Source of the DNA: an uncultured Collinsella sp.
Lineage (GTDB): Bacteria; Actinomycetota; Coriobacteriia; Coriobacteriales; Coriobacteriaceae
Direction of reading: 5' to 3'
Assembly (NCBI GenBank): GCA_937950325.1
Contig: CALFDJ010000027.1
Location: forward strand, 1-40,010
Length of the DNA: 40,010 nucleotides
A program made the position numbers and the translations under genes. The notes beneath the pieces were generated by a model. That model ran no database searches. It was not told where the DNA came from and saw nothing but the letters and a program-made list of their open reading frames with translations. Below, piece by piece: positions 1 through 6,710 of the stretch; the stretch's first letter is position 1; the number at the start of each line of letters is the position of its first letter.

Positions 1-312
1 GGCAGCCTTCTCCCAGTACAGGCCGATCTCGGGATAGCCCTCGCGATGAGCGACGCGCGCCATGGCCAGGTACATACCGACCTCGGAGCACTCGCCCTCA
101 AAGTTGGCGCGCAGGTCGGCAACGATGTCCTCGGAGACGCCCTCCATCTTGGCGACGCCCACGACGTGCTCGGCAGCCCACTCGAGCTGGCCCTCCTCCT
201 GCTTCAGGAAACGAGAACCGGGAACGCCGCACTGGGGGCACTTGAAGTCCTCGGGCAGCTGGTCGCCGTCGAACTCTTCCACATAACCGCAAACGGGGCA
301 AACAAACTTCAT
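1..312 (-). CDS. Rubrerythrin, rubredoxin-first type (3' part outside window)
   Basis: The first 104 codons are visible and the gene runs off the left edge. The protein begins MKFVCPVCGY and has two CxxC pairs (C5/C8 and C25/C28), the iron-binding knuckles of a rubredoxin domain. A helical region follows with acidic and histidine residues (GECSEVGMYLAMARVAHREG), as in the ferritin-like diiron domain. A rubredoxin domain at the N-terminus is the arrangement of reverse rubrerythrins. These proteins reduce hydrogen peroxide in the cytoplasm of anaerobes with electrons from NAD(P)H through the rubredoxin centre. The ATG at 312 follows an AAAGGA-like site. It is divergent from the alcohol dehydrogenase at 569. 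The family call is firm. The exact electron donor and the rest of the diiron site cannot be seen here. Confidence 0.9.
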   Translation of the reverse strand, partial: MKFVCPVCGYVEEFDGDQLPEDFKCPQCGVPGSRFLKQEEGQLEWAAEHVVGVAKMEGVSEDIVADLRANFEGECSEVGMYLAMARVAHREGYPEIGLYWEKAA

Positions 313-396
313 GATTCGATCCTTTCGATCGATGGCGATTGTGCGCTCGTCCGGTCCCGTAAGGACCCTCTCCGGACGTGCGTCTTGACGAGTTCT

Positions 397-424
397 ATTA
401 TCCATAAATGCAACCAAATGTGAA
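397..424 (-). promoter_or_regulatory. Possible promoter of the rubrerythrin gene
   Basis: On the minus strand a TTCACA box (419-424) is followed after 16 bases by GATAAT (397-402). Each differs from the housekeeping consensus at one position. The site lies about 85 bases upstream of the rubrerythrin start. It was identified by eye only. Confidence 0.4.
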
Positions 425-523
425 GCCTATTAGGAATGATTTTTAATAAAACAATTTTGAGATGTGAAGATGTTGATTGATTAACGATTGGCAGGCCGTC
501 TTTGACCGTCGCTGAGTACAATC

Positions 524-542
524 GGTCGAGCAAATGTCGACC
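524..542. promoter_or_regulatory. Operator-like inverted repeat upstream of the alcohol dehydrogenase
   Basis: GGTCGA (524-529) and TCGACC (537-542) form a perfect 6-bp inverted repeat with a 7-base gap. It ends 26 bases before the ATG of the iron alcohol dehydrogenase and just downstream of a TACAAT box at 517-522. The placement suits a repressor site, but no regulator gene lies next to it. The rest of the 313-568 spacer shows nothing coding. Confidence 0.3.
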
Positions 543-568
543 AATCAACAAATGAGGGAGTTTCCTTT

Positions 569-1789
569 ATGCATCTAGCCCGTCGTGCCTGGTGCCGAAC
601 ATATCAGACGGTTTTTCGCATTGCATTGCCGATCCTGCCCTATACCGAGCCGCACATTTTAGAGCATGCCGAGGATGTGCCCGCGGTGCTTCAAAAGCGC
701 TCGATCCAGAAGGTCCTTATCGTGACGGATCCCGGCATTGCACGTTTGGGACTCACGGCATCACTCGAGCGTGCGCTTACGGCTCAGGGGATTGGCGTTA
801 CGGTCTATGCCGAAACGCGTGCGAATCCCACGGTCTCGAATGTGGAGGAGGCGGCGTCCCTGTATCGAGAGAGCGCCTGCCAGGCCATTATCGGCTTTGG
901 CGGAGGATCAGCCATGGACTGCGCCAAGGGCGTAGGCGCACGCATTGCGCAGCCAAACAAGCCCATCAACAAGATGCGCGGCCTGCTGCGGATTCATCGT
1001 CGCCTGCCGCTGCTCATCGCCGTCCCCACCACGGCAGGCACGGGAAGCGAGGTCACACTTGCGGCGGTAATTACCGATGACGAGACGCACTACAAGTACC
1101 CCATTAACGACTTTGTGCTTATTCCGCGCTTTGCGGTGCACGACCCCGAGTTTACGCGCGGTCTGCCCGCCTCCATTACGGGGCAGACGGGCATGGACGC
1201 CCTGACGCATGCCGTCGAGGCCTTTATCGGGCGAAGCACCACGCCCTATACGCGCAAGATGGCACGACAGGCGGTGCAGCTCATCCACGACAATTTGCTC
1301 GAGGCCTATGAGCATGGCGACGACATGCGTGCGCGTCGCAATATGCTTTCGGCGGCGTATAAGGCGGGAGTTGCCTTTACGCGCTCCTATGTTGGATACG
1401 TTCATGCCATCGCGCACAGTCTAGGCGGCCGATACGGAATTCCGCACGGTTTGGCCAACGCGATCATCCTGCCGCACATGCTTCGCGCTTATGGTGACGC
1501 CGCCGCCCCCAAGCTTGCCGATCTTGCTCGCATGGCGGGCATTGCGCCGGCTACCGTGCAGGACAGTCTTGCGGCCGAGGCCTTTATCGATTGGGTCGAC
1601 CGCATGAACGAGGCCCTGGGAATCCCCAAATATGTCTCGGGTATTCGCCGCTCCGATATTCCGCAAATGGCGGCCCATGCCGATGCCGAGGCCAATCCCC
1701 TGTACCCCGTTCCACTTTTGATGGACCGCTCGGAGCTCGAGCATATGTACGAGGTCGTCGCGGGTGGTATGTTTGAGGACGAGAACTAG
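569..1789 (+). CDS. Iron-containing alcohol dehydrogenase
   Basis: This 406-residue protein belongs to the group III (iron) alcohol dehydrogenases, cytoplasmic NAD(P)-dependent enzymes that interconvert alcohols and aldehydes. The nucleotide-binding GGGS motif is at residues 111-114 (context IIGFGGGSAMDCAKG), followed by the PTTAGTGSEV segment. Metal ligands are recognisable as the Asp and His of GMDALTHAVEAF and the two His of HAIAHSLGG and GIPHG. The length is typical of the family. The ATG at 569 is preceded by a GAGGGAG ribosome site. The aldehyde dehydrogenase begins 9 bases downstream, so the two are almost certainly co-transcribed and act on the same alcohol/aldehyde pair. The substrate cannot be read from sequence; ethanol, butanol or propanediol-type substrates are all possible. 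Confidence 0.93.
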   Translation: MHLARRAWCRTYQTVFRIALPILPYTEPHILEHAEDVPAVLQKRSIQKVLIVTDPGIARLGLTASLERALTAQGIGVTVYAETRANPTVSNVEEAASLYRESACQAIIGFGGGSAMDCAKGVGARIAQPNKPINKMRGLLRIHRRLPLLIAVPTTAGTGSEVTLAAVITDDETHYKYPINDFVLIPRFAVHDPEFTRGLPASITGQTGMDALTHAVEAFIGRSTTPYTRKMARQAVQLIHDNLLEAYEHGDDMRARRNMLSAAYKAGVAFTRSYVGYVHAIAHSLGGRYGIPHGLANAIILPHMLRAYGDAAAPKLADLARMAGIAPATVQDSLAAEAFIDWVDRMNEALGIPKYVSGIRRSDIPQMAAHADAEANPLYPVPLLMDRSELEHMYEVVAGGMFEDEN

Positions 1790-1798
1790 GAGGGTGCC

Positions 1799-3178
1799 AT
1801 GAACACCGAGGAAATTGCGCGCATCGTCGGCGATCAGCGCGCCTACTTTAAGACGCACGCCACGTTTGATGTCGATGCTCGACGTCGCGCGCTCGTGAGT
1901 TTACGCGATGCGGTGCGGGCCCACGAGGCCGATATCGCTCATGCGCTCAAGACCGATTTGGGAAAGTCGCATGACGAGGCCTATATGTGCGAGATTGGCA
2001 CATCGCTTTCCGAGATTCGACATCAGATTGCGCATGTGGCCCGATGGAGTCGTCCGCGCCTGCGTCCGTGCGATCTCGCTAACGCCGTGAGCGTGTGCAA
2101 AACGCAAGCCGTGCCCTATGGCGTCACACTCATCATGGCTCCGTGGAACTACCCGTTTTTGCTAACACTCGAGCCGCTCGCCGGCGCCCTTGCCGCGGGC
2201 AATACCGTGGTCATCAAGCCGAGTGCCTATGCTCCGGCATCGAGCGCGGTGCTCAAGCAAATCTGTGAAGAGGCATTTGATCCGTGCCTGGTGACGGTTG
2301 TCGAGGGCGGGCGCGCCGAAAACGAAGCGCTGCTCGATGAGTGCTGGGACAAGATCTTCTTTACCGGTAGCGTTTCGGTCGGCAAGCTCGTTATGGAGCG
2401 CGCGAGCAAAAACCTCACGCCCGTGACGCTTGAGCTGGGCGGCAAGAGCCCCTGCATCGTGGATGCGACGGCAAATTTGAAGGTCGCGGCACGGCGTATC
2501 GCCTTTGGCAAATGGCTCAACGTGGGGCAGACCTGCGTGGCGCCCGACTACCTGCTGGTCGATACGCGCGTGCACGACGAGCTGCTGGGCCTCATCAAGG
2601 AAGAGGTCCGCCGTATGTTTGGCGAGCATCCGCTCGATAACGAGGATTGCGGGCATATCGTCAATGCTAAGCATTTTGCGCGCGTGCGCGGGCTGATCGA
2701 TCCCGATAAGGTCGTGCTGGGAGGCACGGCGCGCGAGTCATCGCTCAAGATTGAGCCGACGATTTTGGACGGCGTGACCCCCGATGACGCCGTGATGCAG
2801 GAGGAGATCTTCGGTCCCATCTTGCCGGTGCTGACGTTTGAGAGCCTAGACGAGGCCGAAGCGTTTATTACGGATCGTCCGACGCCGCTGGCCCTGTATA
2901 TCTTTAGTCAGGATCGCGCAGTTCAGCAGCGCTTCGTGCGTTACGTGCCCTTTGGCGGTGGCTGTGTCAACGACACGATCATGCACTTGGCTACGAGCCA
3001 TATGGGCTTTGGCGGCATGGGCGCGAGCGGTATGGGGCAGTACCATGGACGCGAGAGCTTCGATACGTTTAGCCACAAGAAGAGCATCGTGAACAAGGCA
3101 ACGTGGCTGGACGTGCCATTCCGCTATGCTCCTTACGCAAGCTGGAAGCACAAATTCGTGCGCATGTTTGTGCATTAG
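1799..3178 (+). CDS. Aldehyde dehydrogenase, class 3-like
   Basis: This 459-residue NAD(P)-dependent aldehyde dehydrogenase oxidises an aldehyde to its carboxylate. Visible catalytic elements are N117 in APWNYPF, the general base E212 in LELGGKSP, and the nucleophile C246 in NVGQTCVAPD. The compact length, the PWNYPF motif and the basic, aromatic C-terminus (after SHKKSIVNK) match the class 3/fatty-aldehyde branch (YwdH-like), not the roughly 490-residue betaine/succinate-semialdehyde branch. The start is an ATG 7 bases after AGGAGG. It is the second gene of an operon with the iron alcohol dehydrogenase and is closed by a strong hairpin. Together the pair could run alcohol to acid, or the reverse to dispose of reductant. 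The substrate is not determined. Confidence 0.93.
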   Translation: MNTEEIARIVGDQRAYFKTHATFDVDARRRALVSLRDAVRAHEADIAHALKTDLGKSHDEAYMCEIGTSLSEIRHQIAHVARWSRPRLRPCDLANAVSVCKTQAVPYGVTLIMAPWNYPFLLTLEPLAGALAAGNTVVIKPSAYAPASSAVLKQICEEAFDPCLVTVVEGGRAENEALLDECWDKIFFTGSVSVGKLVMERASKNLTPVTLELGGKSPCIVDATANLKVAARRIAFGKWLNVGQTCVAPDYLLVDTRVHDELLGLIKEEVRRMFGEHPLDNEDCGHIVNAKHFARVRGLIDPDKVVLGGTARESSLKIEPTILDGVTPDDAVMQEEIFGPILPVLTFESLDEAEAFITDRPTPLALYIFSQDRAVQQRFVRYVPFGGGCVNDTIMHLATSHMGFGGMGASGMGQYHGRESFDTFSHKKSIVNKATWLDVPFRYAPYASWKHKFVRMFVH

Positions 3179-3186
3179 AAAAGGGC

Positions 3187-3224
3187 GCAGGTAATACGAA
3201 CAAGTGTTCCTATTACCTGCATTT
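3187..3224 (+). terminator. Terminator hairpin after the aldehyde dehydrogenase
   Basis: GCAGGTAATA (3187-3196) pairs with TATTACCTGC (3211-3220), and inside it GAACA pairs with TGTTC around a 2-base loop. A short T-rich run (ATTTT) follows. This is a strong stem with one mismatch, placed 8 bases after the stop codon. Confidence 0.75.
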
Positions 3225-3283
3225 TGCGTTAGACTACTGTTATGGAGCACGGATGGGCCAACTCCCTTTAGAAGGGATTTGGT

Positions 3284-3367
3284 ATGAACGTAAGCGATGT
3301 TATTTCGTTATTGGCGTTGTTGATTGCGGCTATCGAACTCGGTCTGTTTATCGGCCGAATGAAATAG
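3284..3367 (+). CDS. 27-residue hydrophobic peptide, candidate type I (holin-like) toxin
   Basis: A very short ORF encodes MNVSDVISLLALLIAAIELG followed by LFIGRMK: a single membrane-spanning helix with a short basic tail. The ATG at 3284 follows a GAAGGGA ribosome site by about 6 bases. Size, hydrophobic pattern and charge resemble the holin-like toxin peptides (Hol-Tox/TxpA-type) of type I toxin-antitoxin systems, which insert in the cytoplasmic membrane and are silenced by an antisense RNA. The sequence just downstream supports this: a hairpin at 3425-3449 and, on the other strand, a well-formed promoter pointing back across the ORF (3462-3490). The toxin assignment is inference from architecture. 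A chance ORF is possible but less likely given the ribosome site and antisense promoter. Confidence 0.55.
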   Translation: MNVSDVISLLALLIAAIELGLFIGRMK

Positions 3368-3455
3368 CCGCCCCCGCGTAAGCGAAGACGGCCACTTCTC
3401 ACGATGAAAACGTGTATCGGAGTTGGCAAGACCCGCGGCAACGGGTGCCATCCGT
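3284..3455 (-). ncRNA. Predicted antisense RNA (antitoxin) opposite the small peptide
   Basis: Inferred from the antisense promoter at 3462-3490: transcription would begin near 3455 and run leftward. It would first cross the hairpin formed by ACCCG/CGGGT with an outer GGC/GCC pair (3425-3449) and then the 3' end of the peptide ORF. The left end is uncertain because I see no clear terminator. The arrangement matches type I antitoxins that overlap the toxin mRNA at its 3' end. Confidence 0.35.
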
Positions 3456-3461
3456 GTTCCT

Positions 3462-3490
3462 ATCTTATCTGCAAGCGTTCTGTCGCGCAA
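3462..3490 (-). promoter_or_regulatory. Antisense promoter downstream of the small peptide
   Basis: On the minus strand TTGCGC (3485-3490), a 17-base spacer and TAAGAT (3462-3467) form a promoter with optimal spacing. It faces the small hydrophobic ORF. No protein gene on this strand follows it closely, which favours a non-coding antisense transcript. Confidence 0.5.
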
Positions 3491-3603
3491 GCGTTGAGGC
3501 AAACGATTGAAGGACGCAGACAGGATGTATTTGTGTCCGCACGGGACCGTAGACTTCTCAATAAGGTTACACACCGGTTTATCCGGCCGTTAGAGGAGCT
3601 GCT

Positions 3604-3930
3604 ATGTACGAGCCTTCGCGTGTTCTTCTGTCATTTCACATTGCAGGATTTCAGTATGCCGATGGCGCCTTGGTCTTGGGCGATCTTAAAGCGGGCGATA
3701 AGCTGACGCTGTGTGCCGAGCGCGATAATCCCCATGACCCTGAGGCGGTTGCGATTTATTACGGCAACACCAAGCTTGGCTATGTTCCGGGAAACGAGGT
3801 CGGCCCACTGTCCTTGATGATGTATTACGGCCACGAGGACGTATTTGAGGCCCGCGTGCAACAGGTTGCCCCCGAGCGCAGCCCGTGGCATCAGGTGCGC
3901 GTTGGGCTCTATGTGGTGGATGCTCGCTAA
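3604..3930 (+). CDS. Stand-alone HIRAN domain protein
   Basis: This 108-residue protein consists almost entirely of a HIRAN domain. The diagnostic segments are HIAGFQYADGALVLGDLKAG, CAERDNPHDPEAVAIYY and TKLGYVPGNE. HIRAN domains bind DNA ends or single-stranded 3' ends in eukaryotic HLTF/Rad5. In bacteria they occur alone or fused to helicases and nucleases, and their role there is poorly known. The ATG at 3604 follows GAGGAGCTGCT, a strong ribosome site. A small acidic ORF starts 18 bases downstream and a metallophosphoesterase follows, possibly in one transcript. A DNA-binding role is a family-based inference and there is no catalytic motif. Confidence 0.85.
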   Translation: MYEPSRVLLSFHIAGFQYADGALVLGDLKAGDKLTLCAERDNPHDPEAVAIYYGNTKLGYVPGNEVGPLSLMMYYGHEDVFEARVQQVAPERSPWHQVRVGLYVVDAR

Positions 3931-3948
3931 TCGGTATGGGAGACTGCC

Positions 3949-4128
3949 ATGTTTGATGACGATGACCTGTTCGATCTGACAGACGATCCGTTTGAGTGGG
4001 ATACGCTACTCGATGACGATGAGCTAGAGCAGGACCGTGAGAAGCGGTAAGACAAGAAAGCGCAGGGCTACGCTTCGAAAAAGCAAGACAAACGCCGCCG
4101 AGGTTTGTTCGGCGGGCTCTTTGGCTAA
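3949..4128 (+). pseudogene. Small charged protein interrupted by one in-frame stop
   Basis: An ATG at 3949 opens a 33-codon ORF (MFDDDDLFDLTDDPFEWDTL..., ending REKR) that stops with TAA at 4048-4050. The same frame continues without another stop to 4128 and encodes a lysine/arginine-rich tail ending RRRGLFGGLFG. The joined product would be 59 residues plus one at the stop: a very acidic N-half, a basic C-half and a glycine/phenylalanine tail. That reads as one coherent protein. TAA differs by one base from GAA (Glu), which would fit REKR-E-DKKAQ. I therefore call it a gene with a nonsense mutation, or less likely a readthrough gene. The function is unknown. It lies between the HIRAN gene and the metallophosphoesterase. 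Confidence 0.45.
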
Positions 4129-4194
4129 CCGACGCGCCAGAGCGTCTGTATACTAGGCACGTGTTAGACGCGTTGCGAAATGAGGACACAGACG

Positions 4195-4740
4195 ATGATG
4201 TGGTTTACCGCCGACCTGCACCTGGGCGATACGAATATCTTGCACGACATGGATCGACCGTTTTGCTCGGTCGAGGAGATGAACCGCAAGGTCATCAATG
4301 CCATCAATGAGTGCGTGGCGGCGGACGACCGTCTCTATATTCTGGGTGACTTTACTTATCGTTTGCCCCTGGCGGAGGCGGTGCGCCTGCGCGAACGCAT
4401 CGAATGCCAGAACGTAACGCTCATCCGTGGTAACCATGACGGCGACTGGGAAGATCCAGCTGCGCCCCAAATCTGGGATGACGTGCGCGATTATCTGGAA
4501 GTCGCTCCCGGTTACGCCAAAGGCCATCGCCTGGTAATGAGCCACTACCCCATGCTCAGCTGGAATGGAAAGGCGCGTGGCGCCATCATGCTGCACGGGC
4601 ATATCCACAGCAGGGGAGACCGCACCAACGCGCGCAACCGCGATCGCGAGCGCCCCATCTTTCGTTACGATGTCGGTCTCGATGCTAACGAGTACAAGCC
4701 CGTAAGCCGTGACCAGATTCTCGGCTTTTTTGGACTGTAA
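4195..4740 (+). CDS. Calcineurin-like metallophosphoesterase
   Basis: This small cytoplasmic metallophosphoesterase of about 181 residues has all the dimetal motifs: D7 and H9 in TADLHLGD, GDF in LYILGDFTY, GNHD in LIRGNHDGD, a late His in MSHYPM, and HGHIHSR near the C-terminus. It resembles the compact YfcE/phage-type single-domain phosphoesterases, whose natural substrates (phosphodiesters or phosphoprotein) vary and cannot be assigned here. I choose the ATG at 4195 because GAGGA sits 8 bases upstream. An in-frame ATG at 4180 lacks a ribosome site, and 4198 is also possible. A terminator follows at 4786. Confidence 0.85.
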   Translation: MMWFTADLHLGDTNILHDMDRPFCSVEEMNRKVINAINECVAADDRLYILGDFTYRLPLAEAVRLRERIECQNVTLIRGNHDGDWEDPAAPQIWDDVRDYLEVAPGYAKGHRLVMSHYPMLSWNGKARGAIMLHGHIHSRGDRTNARNRDRERPIFRYDVGLDANEYKPVSRDQILGFFGL

Positions 4741-4746
4741 TTCTCG

Positions 4747-4783
4747 AACCACCACAAAGGGGACAGGCACCTTTGTGGTGGTT
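4747..4783. repeat. Palindromic repeat with GGGGACAGG core, copy 1
   Basis: A perfect 14-bp inverted repeat, AACCACCACAAAGG (4747-4760) and its complement (4770-4783), flanks the 9-base loop GGACAGGCA. A second palindrome of the same design, reverse oriented, lies at 20853-20889. Both have an AACC...GGTT outer pair and an AAAGGGACAGG or AAAGGGGACAGG core at the stem-loop boundary, while the stem letters differ between copies but stay self-complementary. This pattern suggests a dispersed REP-like element and not just a terminator. Confidence 0.6.
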
Positions 4784-4785
4784 CT

Positions 4786-4820
4786 GGCGCCGTTGCCATT
4801 ATGGCGGCGGCGCCTTTTTT
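4786..4820 (+). terminator. Intrinsic terminator after the metallophosphoesterase
   Basis: GGCGCCGTTGCC (4786-4797) pairs with GGCGGCGGCGCC (4803-4814), including two G-T pairs, around a 5-base loop. Six Ts follow immediately (4815-4820). This is a textbook intrinsic terminator. Confidence 0.85.
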
Positions 4821-4878
4821 GTCCGCGCGGCGCGGTAGAGTGTAGACAGTTGAAATTTGCGTCCATTGAGGAGCTGCT

Positions 4879-6636
4879 ATGAACGAGATCAAGTGCCCGC
4901 ATTGCGGCGAAGTCTTTAAGGTCGATGCGTCCGGCTATGCGGATATCGTCAAGCAAGTGCGCGATGCCGAGTTTTCGCGCGACCTGGATGAGCGTGTGAA
5001 GGCAGTCCAGCGCGAGGGCGAGCAGGCGCTGGAGCTTGAACGCTCACGTTCGTCGGCTGCTTTGCAGGAGGCAGAGTCTCAGCGCAACGCTCAGCTTGTC
5101 GAGCAGAAGAACGCTGCAGCTCAGCAGCTGGCACAAGAAGTCGCCAAGCGCGATGCTGAGCTCGCCGAGCTGCGCGCCAAGCTCGAGGGCGCTGCCGCAG
5201 AGCGCGAGAGTGCAAGCCAGCGCGCGGCTGTTGAGGCTCGTGCCGATGCACAGAAAGAGAATGCCGAGCTCCAGCGTGAGATTGACAGTCTGCGTGCACA
5301 GCTTGGACGCAAGGATGACGAAGCCAAGCTCGCCGAGGCGGCGGCGCGTAACGCCGCCCAAAACGACCTGTCCGCACGCGACGCTCAGATTGCCGAGCTG
5401 CAGGCAAAGCTCTCCGCGGCGGATAAGGCCCAGGAGATGGCGCTTGCCGCCGCTGCGGCTGAGTCGCAGCGCGAGCTCGATGCCGCTCGCAGCGAGGCCG
5501 AGCGCGCGCTTACTGACTATCGCGCGACGGTACAAGAGAAGTTTTCCGCCGCTAAGGCACAGTCCGAACAAGAGGCCGAGGGTCTGCGCGCCCAGCTGCG
5601 CGAGCAGGAACTGATGGCAAAAATGAACCTGTCGGAGGCGGTTGCCGCGGCGGAGCGAGAGCGCGATGAGGCGCGTGCCAAACTGACGAGCGAGCTGGCG
5701 GTGCGCGATTCTCGCGAGGAACAGGTCAAGGCGGCACACGAGCTCGAGCTTGCGCAGGCCAAGCGCGCGAGCGATGACCTGATTCGCTACAAGGATGAAG
5801 AGATTGAGCGCCTTAAGGACATGAAGGTCCGCCTGTCCACCAAGATGGTGGGCGAGTCGCTCGAGCAGCACTGCGAGACCGAGTTCAACCGTCTGCGCAT
5901 GACGGCATTTCCTAACGCGTACTTCGAGAAGGATAACGATGCGTCCGAGGGTACCAAGGGCGACTTTATCTTCCGCGAGTGCGACGCAAGCGGCAACGAG
6001 GTCATTTCGATTATGTTCGAGATGAAAAACGAGAACGACGAGACCGCGACCAAGCATAAAAACGAGGACTTCTTTAAGAAACTCGATCACGATCGCCGCC
6101 AGAAAGGCTGTGAGTACGCGGTGCTCTGCACGCTGCTCGAGCCTGAGAGCGAGCTTTACAATGCCGGCATCGTGGACGTGAGCTATCGCTACGAGAAGAT
6201 GTACGTGATCCGTCCGCAGTTTTTCATTCCCATGATTACGCTTCTGCGCAACGCCGCCATGGGCTCGCTGCGCTATAAGCAGGAGCTGGCGGAGTACAAG
6301 CAGCAGAACATCGACGTCACGAACTTCGAAGCCAAGATGGAAAAGTTCAAGAACGATTTCGGCCGCAACTACGAGATCGCGAGCCGCAAGTTCCAAACGG
6401 CAATCGATGAGATTGACAAGACGATTAGCCATCTGCAGAAAACCAAGGAGGCGTTGCTGTCCTCCGAGAACAATCTGCGCCTAGCCAACAAGAAGGCCGA
6501 CGATCTTACTATTCGCAAGCTCACCTGGGGCAACAAGACCATGAAGGCGGCGTTTGACGAGGCACGCGGGGCTGCGCCAGAGACAAACGATGAGCCCGCC
6601 GAGGCGGATTCGTATGAGGTCGAGGATGCCGAGTAA
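4879..6636 (+). CDS. DUF2130 coiled-coil protein
   Basis: This 585-residue protein begins with a short CPHCGEVF knuckle (one CxxC pair). A long alanine/glutamate/arginine-rich coiled coil follows, roughly residues 25-310. Next comes the conserved DUF2130 core from about 315 to 490, with segments LSTKMVGESLEQHCE, KGDFIFRE, MFEMKNEND, HKNEDFFKKLD, LLEPESELYN and YVIRPQFFIP. A second coiled coil and an acidic tail close the protein. The DUF2130 core has the look of a restriction-endonuclease-like fold (the D and EMK residues of KGDFIFRE and FEMKNE), so a nucleic-acid role is possible, but that is inference. It is cytoplasmic, has no signal peptide, and starts at an ATG after GAGGAGCTGCT. It is transcribed alone and converges on the helicase at 6711. 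Confidence 0.88.
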   Translation: MNEIKCPHCGEVFKVDASGYADIVKQVRDAEFSRDLDERVKAVQREGEQALELERSRSSAALQEAESQRNAQLVEQKNAAAQQLAQEVAKRDAELAELRAKLEGAAAERESASQRAAVEARADAQKENAELQREIDSLRAQLGRKDDEAKLAEAAARNAAQNDLSARDAQIAELQAKLSAADKAQEMALAAAAAESQRELDAARSEAERALTDYRATVQEKFSAAKAQSEQEAEGLRAQLREQELMAKMNLSEAVAAAERERDEARAKLTSELAVRDSREEQVKAAHELELAQAKRASDDLIRYKDEEIERLKDMKVRLSTKMVGESLEQHCETEFNRLRMTAFPNAYFEKDNDASEGTKGDFIFRECDASGNEVISIMFEMKNENDETATKHKNEDFFKKLDHDRRQKGCEYAVLCTLLEPESELYNAGIVDVSYRYEKMYVIRPQFFIPMITLLRNAAMGSLRYKQELAEYKQQNIDVTNFEAKMEKFKNDFGRNYEIASRKFQTAIDEIDKTISHLQKTKEALLSSENNLRLANKKADDLTIRKLTWGNKTMKAAFDEARGAAPETNDEPAEADSYEVEDAE

Positions 6637-6655
6637 GGCATAGCGTATAGGGCAA

Positions 6656-6693
6656 AAGCGGGGCCGCTGGCAATATTGCCAACGGCCCCGCTT
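6656..6693. terminator. Bidirectional terminator between convergent genes
   Basis: AAGCGGGGCCG (6656-6666) pairs with CGGCCCCGCTT (6683-6693), and an inner TGGCAATATTGCCA palindrome extends the stem. It lies between the stops of the DUF2130 gene (6636) and the helicase gene (6711). The A-run on one side and T-containing sequence on the other suit termination from both directions. Confidence 0.75.
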
Positions 6694-6710
6694 CGTTCCA
6701 GTATGTTCGG

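Noticed and set aside
5044..6432. 462-codon open frame on the minus strand opposite the DUF2130 gene
   Set aside because: It is the antisense shadow of a repetitive GC-rich coiled-coil gene. It lacks a ribosome site and shows low-complexity Leu/Arg/Val sequence with no domain.
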